NCBI GenBank assembly: GCA_038502055.1
Contig: JAXRKN010000044.1
Coordinates: 3,134,001-3,198,000 of the forward strand
Source of the DNA: Tanytarsus gracilentus
Lineage: Eukaryota > Arthropoda > Insecta > Diptera > Chironomidae
Direction: 5' to 3'
DNA length: 64,000 nucleotides
A program made the translations under genes and the position numbers. Position 1 is the first letter of the stretch; every line of letters starts with the position of its first letter. This document shows positions 1 through 11,800 of the stretch, in pieces. Below the pieces are notes generated by a model, which did no database searches, was not told the origin of the DNA, and saw nothing but the letters and a program-made list of their open reading frames with translations.

Positions 1-3000
1 TTCTAGAAACTTTTGACTTTTACCCAATTAATTTTTAATCACCAACCTTCGAAAAAAAAACATTTGGTCATGTGTCGATGAATGATGTCCTTTCAGTTAA
101 ATGCGCTTTAATGGTGTTGCTAGCATAGAAACTCAATTTTCATACAGTCCGAGTATAAGGAAAAATAATTATGACAGTTAATTAGAATGTGTTTGTGAAT
201 TCCAATCAATTATCCATGGCTTCCTCATACAGGCATGAGGGAAATTAAGAGCTGTTGCATGTGCCGATTACGACGCAAAAAAAAGGCGACAAACTTGTTA
301 CCAACTCCGTTAATGAAATTTTCTGTGTTTGTTCTGTTAATTGTAAATGTTTTTGTGCCCTCACCCGCCGCTGTACACACACATGACGTTCGTCATTTGC
401 TTCAGTCATCATTATGTAATTACAGCTCTTTACGCTACCGCATATCCTTGTCATGACAGCGAGAGCTAAAAGAGGATTAAGTGTGAAAGTGCATGAAAAG
501 CTCTTTTTTGTGTGTGTATAACGATGGATTGTGTGAAAGACATGGAAAAATGCTTGCATGTAAAATTAATTAATTTTCAGCACCTTTTTTTAACATGAGT
601 CTGATGGGAAAATTAACACTGACTCAATTTTTTCTTTCAGCTCGGAGAGATTTTAAAAATTAATTAAAATGAGATCGCAGAAATTATTCAAATGGGAGGG
701 CACCGAAAAAAAATTAAAAACTTTTTATAATTTCTCCTTACCACACCTTGATTGATAAAATAAATTATTGTTTTTAATTTGCATCCCCCCATGCGAGTCT
801 ATCAAGCTCTCATAAATCACCGCATTAATTTAATTAAAATGGGATCAACAACTTTTAGATATTTTTTAAAGATGCTTCGGTGAAATCTGTTGATCACTCA
901 CGACGGGATAAAATTAGAATGCGTTAATTTTAATTCAAATTGATTGTTATGAAGCGCAAAAAGGTTTCAAATGAAACAATTAAAATCGACCCAAAAATGT
1001 GTGCTGCATTTTCTTTTGAGTGAGGCTTCTAGGAAGAAGGAAAAAAGAAGATTTAATTTTCTCTCAAGTTTTTTTTCGCGGAGTTGGAGAAGAAATTTAA
1101 GACGACATGCCGCGATGCTGCCACGAATTTCATTGGAAAAAGATAACTTTACATTCTAACGTGAAATGTGAAGTAAATTCGATTAAGCTCGTTACATGAG
1201 AGCATACATTCACGACAATCTTGTATTGGAGCGCTTTTTGAGTGATTTATGAGTTAATCAGGAAAAGGTTAGAATTTTTTCACAACAGACGTCGCGCCAA
1301 TTATTTAACCTTATTCATACCTTAGTGTGAGGGTGTCTGAAAGTCATGTGATTGACATTAATTCTTTTAAAGTTTGAAATTTAAATTGTTAATTTATTTA
1401 ACAATGCTCGAATTTTCTAACTTAACTCTCGGAGATTTTTGTCATTAATCAGCTTCTTTCAGAAAATTTAATTGCATGCAAACTCGAAGTTGCCAAGTTA
1501 ATAATTCAATGTCTTTAATTATTTTCCTCGCATGAACTCGGAGACGCTAATGAATTTTACTTTAAGTTTCAAAAACTTTACAATACGACGAAAATTAAAA
1601 ATTCTCTCCAACAAAACAAGTGAAAATTTATTGTCATTTGACTTTGCCATTGCTCATAGGAGAATTTCAGCAGAACGATGCACATACACAGAGTTCCTCA
1701 AGCAATGGAGAAAAGAACGAAGAAAAAAGAAAAAAAAATTTAAATTAAATTTCGACAAGATGGCAAAAATGCTTTTCCTTTCGTGTAGAGCTTGTCACTA
1801 TCGAGTTTTCTAGCTTCATGCACTATAAATTTCATTAGAAACTCCCCTGTGACTCAAATTGCCTCTGATGCTTGGACGCGCTCGAGAAAAGCTCTTAAGG
1901 ATCACTTAAAAATTAACTTTCAATCAACTCGCATTCATGTTGATGTGAGCGAGTGGGCGACTCACTAAAGAACCTCAATTAAGTGACACAATTCATATTT
2001 GACGCCCACCAGTTTGAAAAATATAGAGCTTAATTTTCTTCAATATTCTCAGAACAATTGTGTGTTTGCCGCTTTTTGTCTTCTCAGATATTTTTCTTTT
2101 CTCTATCTTAAATGTGTGGAGGGATTTTTGCAATGGACTCGATGAAAAGAAAAAGGAGGTGAAGAAAAAATCATTTGAAAAACAATTTTCCATCCTTTGT
2201 TAAGCAATAAATGGTGCAGTTTTATCTTTAATGACTTTCAATGACGATAAAAAAATCTCTGCTATAAATTTTTATTTTATTTTTTGCACATAATAAAAAT
2301 TCACTTCTTAAATTTAATGACTTTGTGCTAGTTTCATTTTTTTAATTAGGAAATGATTGAAAATTATTTTTAAACCCTTTAAAAATTTCCAACCAGCTTT
2401 AATTTTTTTAAAAATTCTTATATTAGCACTCAAATTAAGGTCAAAACCTATCCCAACACAATAAAAACGATAATCACTCGAGAGACTCTCAATCATTCGG
2501 AAATATGAGATGTAGCTGAATTCTTGTTGACTGATATTAACGTGTGGGTGTTTGAGGAGTAATAGAATTTCGCACATATCGAATTTATGATTTACAAACA
2601 TCCTACGTGCGAGTACATTCGTGGAAGCAATTGAAAAATAAATTGATGGAGAGGAAATCCTTGCCATGAATAAAAAGGGATTTAATTTGCTAAATTTGTG
2701 ACGATAAATTGAAATGATTTCATTGTTGAAACAAAAGCTGTCAAAAATCATCGTGAAAGCCTATTATGAGAAGTGTGGGATTAAATTTAACAATTAATGT
2801 ACGTTGTTTGCTGCCATCGATTTTTATTCATTCGTCGCATCCTGTGCAGTTCTGATAATTTTTGAGTTTTTATTCAAAAAAAATTAATTTCACAACCTTC
2901 ATTATCGCTTTTTTCCCAAAAGCACTTTTATTTTATTTTCCCACCCCACCTTTGCGTTTTTGCCTACAATAATTATTTGCATGGACTGCGAGTTTGCCAA

Positions 3001-3229
3001 GCGCTTCAAATTTTCATAATGAAAATTACCTTCGAGCTATTTTTATCACTGATAATTTGTCATTTCATCGATTTAAGTATATTTTTCATGCTGAATTTCA
3101 AACCTCAAAGTATAAAAAATTAAAAAATGTTTTACGCATTAGAATTGGAACTTAAAAAAATCAAATTGTGAACAGCTTGATAAAAATGCATGTTAAGTTT
3201 CCTTCATAAAAAAAATTGTTTAGCAGAGC
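1..3229. other. AT-rich intergenic sequence, no gene seen
   Basis: No open frame here has recognisable protein motifs or a convincing set of splice sites. Homopolymer A/T runs dominate. The left edge may belong to an intron or flank of a gene outside the window. Confidence 0.6.
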
Positions 3230-3237
3230 GAAAAATC

Positions 3238-4429
3238 CAGGGGGCGGACGACTAGTATATAAATTTTATATACTTTATATACCTCAAAAATATAAAAATA
3301 TAAATGAGAAATATAAAAATATAAATTTATTTAAAAATATAAATTGATATTTTATATACTTTATATACTTTTTGTTTGTTTCTTAACGACAAAAAAAATC
3401 AGGAAAAAAATTTTAAATTGCATTTCGAGCATTTGGATCTCAATTTAAGCACTAAATCTTTGTTCGAATGGCTATCAAATCCATCGCTGGATCTTAGTTC
3501 TACTGGATCTCACTTCCAGCACTAAATTTTAAAACTGCTGGATCTCACTTCCAGAGCTGGATCTTAGTTCCAATGGATCTCAATTTAAGCACTGAATCTA
3601 GTTCCAATGCCTATCAAATCCATCGCTTGATTTTACTTCTACTGGATCTCACTTCCAGACTTCCAGCACTAAATTTTAAAACTGCTGGATCTCACTTCCA
3701 GAGCTGGATCTTAGTTCCAATGGATCTCAATTTAAGCACTGAATCTTGTTCGAATGCATATCAAATCCATCGCTTGATTTTACTTCTACTGAATCTCACT
3801 TCCAGACTTCCAGCACTAAATTTTAAAACTGCTGGATCTCACTTCCAGAGCTGGATCTTAGTTCCAATGGATCTCAATTTAAGTTCTGAATCTAGTTCGA
3901 ATGGTTATCAAATCCATCGCTTGATTTTAGTTCTACTGGATCTCACTTCCAGACTTCCTGCACTAAATCTTAAAGCTACTGGATCTCACTTCCAGAGCTG
4001 GATCTTAGTTCCAATGGATCTCAATTTAAGTTCTGAATCTAGTTCGAATGGTTATCGAATCCATCGCTTGATTTTACTTCTACTGGATCTCACTTCCAGA
4101 CTTCCTGCACTAAATCTTAAAGCTACTGGATCTCACTTCCAGAGCTGGATCTTAGTTCCAATGGATCTCAATTTAAGTTCTGAATCTAGTTCGAATGGTT
4201 ATCGAATCCATCGATTGATTTTACTTCTACTGGATCTCACTTCCACCTTTAAATTTTAGTTGAAAAGTCACAATATAGAGTAAATTCCGATCGAAAAGTA
4301 TATAAAAATATAAAAATATAAAAAATATAAAAAATATAAAAATATAAATGAGGTATATAAAAATATAAAAATATAAATTTTAGATTTTTATATACCCAAA
4401 AAATTTATATCCAAGTCGTCCGCCCCCTG
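3238..4429. mobile_element. hAT-like non-autonomous DNA transposon, 1192 bp
   Basis: The ends are inverted: the left end reads CAGGGGGCGGACGACT, and the right end is its exact reverse complement, with weaker similarity (TATAAATTTT) continuing inward. The flanks are GAAAAATC (3230-3237) and GAAAAATA (4430-4437), an 8-bp duplication with one mismatch. Termini starting CAGGG with 8-bp duplications are typical of the hAT superfamily. Just inside both ends lie AT-rich blocks of repeated 'aaatataaa'. The centre is a 147-bp tandem array and no transposase is present, so it would depend on a transposase supplied elsewhere. The class assignment is inference from the termini; the boundaries are seen directly. 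Confidence 0.8.
3432..4245. repeat. 147-bp tandem repeat array inside the hAT-like element
   Basis: Units begin at an ATGGATCT at 3573, 3720, 3867, 4014 and 4161, exactly 147 bp apart. A diverged first unit of about 141 bp starts near 3432 and the last is truncated. Each unit contains the imperfect palindrome CTGGATCTCACTTCCAG, usually twice. Because 147 is divisible by three and the units lack stops in one frame, a 228-codon open frame (3573-4259) runs through the array. I read this as a by-product of the period and not as a gene. Confidence 0.9.
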
Positions 4430-4437
4430 GAAAAATA

Positions 4438-4880
4438 TAAAATTGTTGCTGTAGGAAAATGAGAAATTTTTTGGAATGGAAAAATCATTTTCTGCTCAAA
4501 AATTTCTCTGAGAATATTCCACAATTTAAGGACGCACTTCCATCCGCTCATTTTCCACTTTCCAAATTTTCCCTATTTTTAGCACATGCTAAATTTTAAA
4601 TTTTCATAACGTTTCTTTAAAATTTGAATTATCACTCCTGCGCACCCCTCGAAAGAAGTAATCAACAAAATTGTAAATTTTTTCTTTTTAACCACATTAA
4701 ATCGCTCTGAAGTGCTATAAAATTGCTGCCAAGCTATAGATTTATCGCCACTTCGTTCAAGAAAGTTGTTATCGAGTTGAATTTTATCGAAAAAAAGGTA
4801 AATTAAAGAAAAAGCCGTAAGTCACACACACACGATTAAATTTTTTCTTGCGTAAATTCTAGAAATAATAAACAATAAAC
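4438..4880. promoter_or_regulatory. Upstream region of the Hip gene
   Basis: This is the only space between the transposon and the Hip start codon, so the Hip promoter and 5' leader probably lie here. A TATA-like CTATAAAA occurs near 4715, about 165 bp before the ATG. No other element could be recognised. Confidence 0.3.
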
Positions 4881-6178
4881 ATGGCGTGTCCAATTAATAA
4901 TGAAGATATTGGCAAGCTCAAGATGTTCATTACATTCGCATCGGCTCAACCATCAATTCTCAATCTGCCGCAATTGGAGTTTTTCAAAAAATTCGTAGAA
5001 CAGCTCGGCGGAGTCGTTCCGCAAGGAAATTTTGAGCATTCGAGGTAATTGAATCGTAAAAATTTTGACCTTGGGTGTGTTAACCATTATCATAAATTTA
5101 AATTACAGTGCTAAGGCGGAGGCAACCACAGAAACGCCGCCACAACCACCAAAACAAGAAGAAGAACCGGAAGTTGAGGAAGATCCCGACTCGGAAGTTG
5201 AACTGGAGCTCATGGATACGCTCGTTGAGCCTGATGTTGATCCCTCTCAAGAAATGGGCGACGATAACAAAGAAGCGACCGAAGAGGAAATGGATCAAGT
5301 TAACGACATGAGAATTAAAGCTGCGAAGGCTTTCAATGAGGGCGAATTTGAGGATGCTATCAACTTTTATACAGAAGCCATTCTCATAACACCGTCCCCA
5401 CTTCTTTATGCGAAGCGAGCACAAGCTTTTCTTAAACTCAACAAACCAAATGCTGCCATTCGAGATTGCGATCGTGCATTAAAATTAAATCCAGACATTG
5501 CGAGCGCATATAAGTTCCGTGGTCGAGCAAATCGTTTGCTCGGCAATTGGGAAGACGCCGCAAAAGATCTTCGTCAGGCCTGTAAATTGGACTTTGACGA
5601 ACAGGCTGATGAGTGGCTCAAAGAAGTGACACCGAATGCCAAGAAAATTGAACAACATCAGATCAAGTTGGAGAGAAAGAAGGCCGAACGAGAAGATAAA
5701 AATCGTCGTGAGCGTGTCCGTAAGGCACAAGAAGCTAACAAGCGTGCTGCTGAAGAGGAAGAAAAGAGACGTCAACAAGAGCAAGGTAACTTTTAATCGA
5801 TTTATTTTTAATCTTTGCTAATCGAAAATAATTTTTAAAGCTGGTGGCGGTGATGATGATGGTGGTTTTGGTATGCCAAACATTGATCCCGATATTATGT
5901 CCGCACTCGGGGATCCTGAAATTGCTGCAGCTCTGCAAGATTGTATGACAAACCCGTCAAACATCATGAAGTATGCCAACAATCCGAAAGTCATGAGCTT
6001 GTTAAAGAAGATGTCTTCAAGCATGGGCGGAGGCATGGGCGGTATGCCAGGAATGGGCGGATTTGCAGGAATGCCAGGCATGGGTGGCATGGGTATGGGA
6101 GGATTTCAAGGAGGACCTCCAGAACCACCAAAGTCAGACTCGAAGCCAAAAGATAATTTCGATGATGGTCTCGATTAA
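4881..6178 (+). CDS. HIP: Hsc70-interacting protein (Hip/ST13 family)
   Basis: A co-chaperone that binds the ATPase domain of cytosolic Hsc70 and stabilises its ADP state. Three exons: 4881-5044, 5109-5785 and 5841-6178, all with GT-AG introns and matching phase, giving 392 aa (family about 370-400). The N-terminal dimerisation segment (residues 1-55) is followed by an acidic, proline-rich linker. Three TPR repeats span about 116-217, and a highly charged Lys/Arg/Glu helix spans 225-283. An STI1/DP-type domain follows (about 296-345, with DPEIAAALQD and NPKVM), then a Gly-Gly-Met-Pro-rich tail. In mammalian Hip the GGMP repeats precede the STI1/DP domain; here they follow it. The start is the first ATG of the conserved N-terminal domain. 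A poly(A) signal lies at 6403-6408. Confidence 0.95.
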
Positions 6179-6402
6179 GTAATTTAACCCTTTTAAGTAT
6201 CCTCTCGAAGTTCCAATATGTAGCATTAACAAAGCACTCTAATTATCAATTGAATCGCTTTTGAGCTTAGAGCTGAAAAAATTGTGTCATTAAAGTGATA
6301 AAAACTTATCACCGGGCTCTGGAGATGTTTTCTAAACTTTCTTATTATTATAAGCTACACAATTGGAAGTTGTTAAAATTTCAGAAACATAATTCAATAT
6401 AA

Positions 6403-6408
6403 AATAAA
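6403..6408 (+). terminator. Poly(A) signal of Hip
   Basis: AATAAA 225 bp after the Hip stop codon, the first such hexamer downstream. Confidence 0.5.
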
Positions 6409-6691
6409 CTTTATCCTTCTCTATATTCAAAAAATACGTGACATAATTGAATTAAAAATTTTTTTTTCCTTTTCAGGACGAAGATTAGGTGATTTTAAAA
6501 AATTTGAACAGTTTTAAACAGTTCAACGGATTTTGATATTCGAAATATTGCGTTTTTACAGTCAAACCTGAATTTGATCAACACTTTAAAATAACAAAGG
6601 AATTCAAGTTCAAATAAATTAGATATTAATTGCGTTTTTCACTTGAATTTAGCTAAATTATCATAATTTACTCACTAAAAATCCTTCCAAG

Positions 6692-7607
6692 ATGTCGACA
6701 GAACTAAAGGTAAAGTGGTTGAAGTTTAGTTTTAATCAAACAACACTCTTTAATTAAAATACTTTCAATTTAGAAATTAAAATCAAAAAATTCATCGTTG
6801 GATATTAGCTCATGGCTTCAAGAAGATCGTTTTTTCACTGATTGTGTTGTTATCTCTTCAGATAATCACAAATTTAATCTTCACCGTGTTGTAATTGCTA
6901 ATAAGAGTAACGTCTTTCGAGCTATGCTGACTACTGACATGAAAGAAGCCTGCGTGGGACATGAAAACCGTTGAAGCCGTAAATTTAAATAAAAGTATAC
7001 TTTTTGTATACAATTGTCTATTGAAAAAACGTTGAAGCCGAGATTTAAATTTTATTTGTATGAGGATTTTTTGAATTTTAACGGTAATATTTGGTCATGT
7101 CCCACGCAGGGAAAGAAGGAAAAACTGGTGAAATTAAATTGTCGGAAAACACCAAAGTCCTCAAAAATTTATTCGATTTAATCTACAAAGGAGAGTGCGA
7201 GGGAAGTTTAATGGATTTTATGGATCTTTGCGATGCAACAAAAAAGTATTTGCTATATGAACTTAATGGCGAGTGTTTATTGAAGCTTAAACGTTTTTTG
7301 AATATTAACAACGCGGTTGAAATTCTGATCTTTGCTTATGATAATGACAGCAATCTCCAAGGTTACGCACTCGAGTTAATTTCACAGTAAGTTGAAAGTG
7401 CAAACACGTGTTTAAATTATTTAATTAATTTATATTTAATACAGAAACTTTGAGGCAATTCGAGCATCATCTGATTGGAATTTGCTAATAGAAAATCGAG
7501 AAATACTCAACTTGGCCATTGATACGTACATTCGTCACATGAACAATAAATTCAAGGAAATGTATGCAACCAACATTATCAGCGATGAAACTATTTGGTT
7601 AGGATAA
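6692..7607 (+). pseudogene. BTB/POZ-domain gene interrupted by a MITE
   Basis: Exon 1 (6692-6709) encodes a 6-residue start. Exon 2 (6774-7386) carries a BTB domain with the family pattern: FTDCVV, then HKFNLHRVVIANKSNVFRAM, then a KTGEIKL strand. Exon 3 (7445-7607) continues into a BACK-like helical tail, and a poly(A) signal sits at 7613-7618. A 162-bp inverted-repeat element (6949-7110) lies inside exon 2. Reading through it meets a stop (6972-6974), and the insert plus duplication (170 bp) also shifts the frame. Omitting the element and one 8-bp copy gives an uninterrupted frame of about 190 codons, so the insertion hit an intact gene. A short product starting at an ATG inside the element (7097) is possible. 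BTB proteins of this type often act as Cullin-3 substrate adaptors, but no partner domain is visible here. Confidence 0.8.
6949..7110. mobile_element. 162-bp MITE with 16-bp terminal inverted repeats
   Basis: The left end CCTGCGTGGGACATGA is matched exactly by its reverse complement at the right end. The element is bounded by a perfect 8-bp duplication GAAAGAAG (6941-6948 and 7111-7118). Inside, a segment around 'cgttgaagccg' occurs twice in direct orientation. The 8-bp duplication suits hAT, P or Merlin families, but the termini do not match a superfamily I can name. Perfect ends and duplication imply a recent insertion. Confidence 0.92.
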
Positions 7608-8897
7608 TATTAAATAAAAGTTCTACAGAATATCATTAATTTTGTCTTCTCTTTATTTTTTAATGCATTTGTTAAACAGCTTTACATAAAATGTAAATTA
7701 CATTATCGTAAGTTCATACAAATTTGGAACTTAAATTTCATTCTTATAAAAAAATCAAATCCTGTTTCGGTAAAAATATTCAATTTAATGTTCTTTTAAG
7801 TTTCAATACACAGAAAAAGTCAATATCGAGGTTAAATATTTTCGAGAAGAAAATTTTATTCGGGAAGTCACAAAAATACAAGAAATTTTTGCCATGCCGC
7901 AAACACTTTTGAAAAGAATAGTTAAATTTAAAAATTCATCTTCAAAAAGTGCGCCACTTGGTAAAGATGTGGAATATTAATGAAAATATTCACAGTAATA
8001 ATATCTTGGTTGCAATAACATTGTTGATGATGTATAAAAAGCAGTAAAGGTATTTTTTTTTCATTATTTACTATTTTTATGAATTTTTCTTGTATAAAAT
8101 TTTTCCCTTCAACCTTTTTCTAGATTTATCAAATTTGGGTTTTGATCATTTCTATTTTGTCAATCACACTCATGTTTTACCAGAATCAAAAATTTTATCT
8201 TTACACAATGCAGGAAATCAGACTATCCATAACTTAGAATATCACGTTTTTTTTTCTCATAAAGTTTTTCTTATATTGCATGCCATTATGCTATCAAATA
8301 GAATTTAAAGTAAAGTTTTTATCTCGACTTTTTCCATCCTCCATAAAACCTTGTCCGTTATTATAGGAATAGCTTAAAGGAATTATTCGATAATTTATAG
8401 TAGTTTTTTTTATTTAAGGAGAAAATTGTAGAGTGGGTTTAATATTTCTTGTAATTATTGTTCTTTGAGTAGTATTCGAATTCATCAGAAGACATATTTG
8501 TGACGTTTTGTCTTAATAATGTTTAAGTTTAAGGGTGTGCACACGAATTAATCAAATATTAAGTCGCTTTAGGGTTATTTTTGAGATATTTAGGCTCAAT
8601 ATTGCTGAGCTTAAATGTACATGAGAGTCTTACACTATTTTATTTAGAAATGCAAAATAAAATAATCAATGAAACTAAAAGATATGTAAAATTGTCTAAA
8701 TTTGAAAACTATGAAAATTTAACGGAATCAAATTTTTTAAATCTTCTTTTTCATTCAAGATTAAATTTAAATTTTCTTTTAACGTTTTCAAAAGATCAAC
8801 TTTATGAAAACGAAAAAAATTTAAAACATTAAAATTCGTTAAATTTTAAAAATTTTCCAATAGACATTTTCAATTAACGTCAAGAGTAAAAAGATTT
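7608..8897. other. Intergenic region and likely Btk29A 3' UTR
   Basis: No coding sequence was recognised; the small open frames at 8090 and 8581 are A/T-rich without motifs. On the minus strand an AATAAA (8409-8414) lies about 485 bp past the Btk29A stop and could end its 3' UTR. Confidence 0.45.
7613..7618 (+). terminator. Poly(A) signal of the BTB gene
   Basis: AATAAA six bases after the predicted stop codon. Confidence 0.5.
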
Positions 8898-11800
8898 TTA
8901 ATCCGTAAGTCCTTGTGCTACAGTCGCTAGCTGATCTTTTAAAATGCGAAAACTCGGACGCTCTTCGGGGCCGTGTGACCAGCATTTTCTCATAACCTGC
9001 TTAAAACGTTCAAAATTAATTATTTAATTTTAACATTTTTAAAATCTTTAATATCTTACATCATAAATTTCTTTTGCACATGATTTAGGTTTTTCCAAAA
9101 TGATTCCACGTTGAACGCGCTCGACAACTTCTGTGTTCTTTAAGCGACCGTAAGGCATTTTGCCACATGTGAAAACTTCCCACATTAAAACACCTAATTT
9201 GAAGAAGAACAAAAATTAAGCATTGCTAATTTTGGGAGTTTTAATTACTTACCATAAGCCCAAACGTCACTCTTGGATGAGAATCGAGTGTAGTTGAGAA
9301 CTTCAGGTGGTGCCCATTTGATGGGAAATTTAGTGCCTCCCGAGCTCGTATATTGATCGTCGAGTACGTATCGGGCCAAGCCAAAGTCTGCAACTTTTAC
9401 TGTATTTTCACTGCCAACAAGACAATTTCTAGCTGCCAAATCTCTGCAAAAAAAAATTAATCAAAAATTATTATAATAGAAAATAATTTTAAATTACCTA
9501 TGAATGTAGTTGTGTCGCTCGAGATATGACATTCCTTTACAGACCTGAATGCACATATCCAAAAGTAAACCCATATTGCCTATCAATGTCTGCTCATGTC
9601 GCCGCAAATAATTTAATAATGATCCATGTTTCATGTATTCCGTAACTATATAAATTGGACGATGTTTGCTGCACACACCATAAAGCTGCACTAGATTTGG
9701 ATGTTGAAGCTTTGTCATCACTTTTGCTTCCTCAATGAAATCATCCTCAGACATTGTGCCCACTTTCATCATTTTAACTGCCGTATCGATTGATCCTCGC
9801 CATTTGGCGCGACGAACAACTCCAAACTGACCCGAACCCAGCTCCTCCAAGATCATCAATTCCGATGGATGAATTTCCCATTTATCTAAAAAGTAATTGA
9901 ATCAAATTGTGAAGTAAATGAATTAAAAAAAAATTTACCATGACTAAGACCAGCGGTCGGCGGTACGGGTCGATCGCATGGCGATACTTTGAGTCGACAT
10001 GCCAAACCGCCCGAGTTGTGTCGATGATAATTAATTAGATCGGGAATACTTTCACAGCAATGCTTTTCACTTAAATAGAATTCACCACGCGCATTTTGCT
10101 TAATATGATAGTGCTTGACATGGGATTGCGGGACTTTGGTATGGAGCGAGAGAGTGTAGAGACCCTTGGTTGATGATTTGCGCACAACGAAACATCCCTC
10201 TTTGTCGTTTTGTTTGAGAAGGGACTCGGCACGCTGTCGTGACATGTCTCCAACATACCAGCTATAAATATTTAATGATTAGCTAAATTATCGCATGCGG
10301 CATTCCGTGAGAAATTCTTACTCGTATTTCTGTAAGCCGAGAAGCTCTTTTTCCTTAACGTAGTTGCTTGGAATGTATCCAATTGTGCCCGCGGCATCTT
10401 TCACCTTCCACCAATGCTCTTGCGAGTCATCAATTACTTCGTATTCGGCATTCTGGAATTTATGAGATTTTTATAAAAAAAATCCAGGAATTTTTTAAGG
10501 TGATCCAAAAAAAATCTTAAAAATTACCTTTTCTAGAGATAAATCGCCTTGCTCGATGGCTTTGAATGGATAAAGTGCAACGACAATTTTTAATCTCCCG
10601 GTGGTGTCCTAAAAAAATTTGAAATAAATTAAAATTGATCACGCGATGATGAAAAAAATTTATTTGCCTTCACTTTTGTGGTGGAGTTGGGAGTTCCAGG
10701 TGTTCCAGGTGTTGGAACCGCCGGAGCCGTTCCGGGCATCGGCATATTTTCACTAACGTGCTGACTATTGCCGTTCAACTGTGTTGGCTTAAAACTCGTT
10801 ATGGAATTCTAGAAAAACAAAACAAATAAAGGACATTTGCAGGTTTTTATCTCCATCGTTAAATTCTTTCGAGACTGCAAAAAAAACTACCTGTTGAGTA
10901 TGATTAAGTGTGGGTGTAGTTCCTAAGTTAACAGAGTTGTTCAATAAATGGTGCGACTGTTGTTGAGTGGTTGATTGTAATTGAGTTTGCTGTGAGATGG
11001 GTTGAATATGGCCGTTGCTATTATTATTAGCTGCAATTGGACTAACGCTACGTGTTGAATTCTGGGCGGGTGAGTTATTTCCGTTGCCTAAAAGCATGCA
11101 AGGAGTCAAAATTTAATTAATACACTCTCATTTTTTGCTGTGATTCATTTTTATGCAATTCGCGCAGGTAAAAGCAGTCAGGTATTTTATTTTCATTCAC
11201 ATACCAACTTGACCGGAAATGACACTGAACTGAGTAATTTATAATCTGATGGGTCTAATCTTGTGTGTGAGAAATTTATCAAAAATTCTTGTGAACATTT
11301 TTGAAGAATTAATCATAAAAAGGTATTTTGACATTTTTTAAAAGTGCATCATAAAAAATCTTGATTAATCGTAATTTTTATTTAGAAATAAAAACGTTTA
11401 AGGTTTTGCAATTAATTACTCATAAATTGAAAATTGTCCCATATCAATTTCGAACGTTTAAAATTGCATATTTAAGCAATTAAAAATTGTTTAATGAGCT
11501 ACAAACGTTAATTAATTTTTTTTTTGATAAATTTCCATTTCAAGGTTAGTCTTTCTTTTTTGCACATAATGCGAGAATTTAAAAAAGCGTCGCGAGCTAT
11601 TATATGGCATTGATTTAAGTGAAAAATTTGTGTGTTCCGCATTATTTCTTAACTGTGTAGGCCATTAATGATATTTGCTTCCTTTAGTATATTTTTCAGA
11701 TCTTTTTTAAAAGGCACATCGAGTGTATTGATCAAAATAGTTTTTTGCCTCATTAAAATATCTTCATTAAAAAATATTATTGAGGGTTATTAAATTATTT

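Noticed and set aside
3573..4259. 228-aa open frame (+)
   Set aside because: It consists solely of 147-bp tandem units inside a transposon. The period is divisible by three, so openness is expected, and there are no protein motifs.
8090..8832. Small + strand open frames between the BTB gene and Btk29A
   Set aside because: A/T-driven composition, no homology recognised, and overlap with the likely Btk29A 3' UTR.
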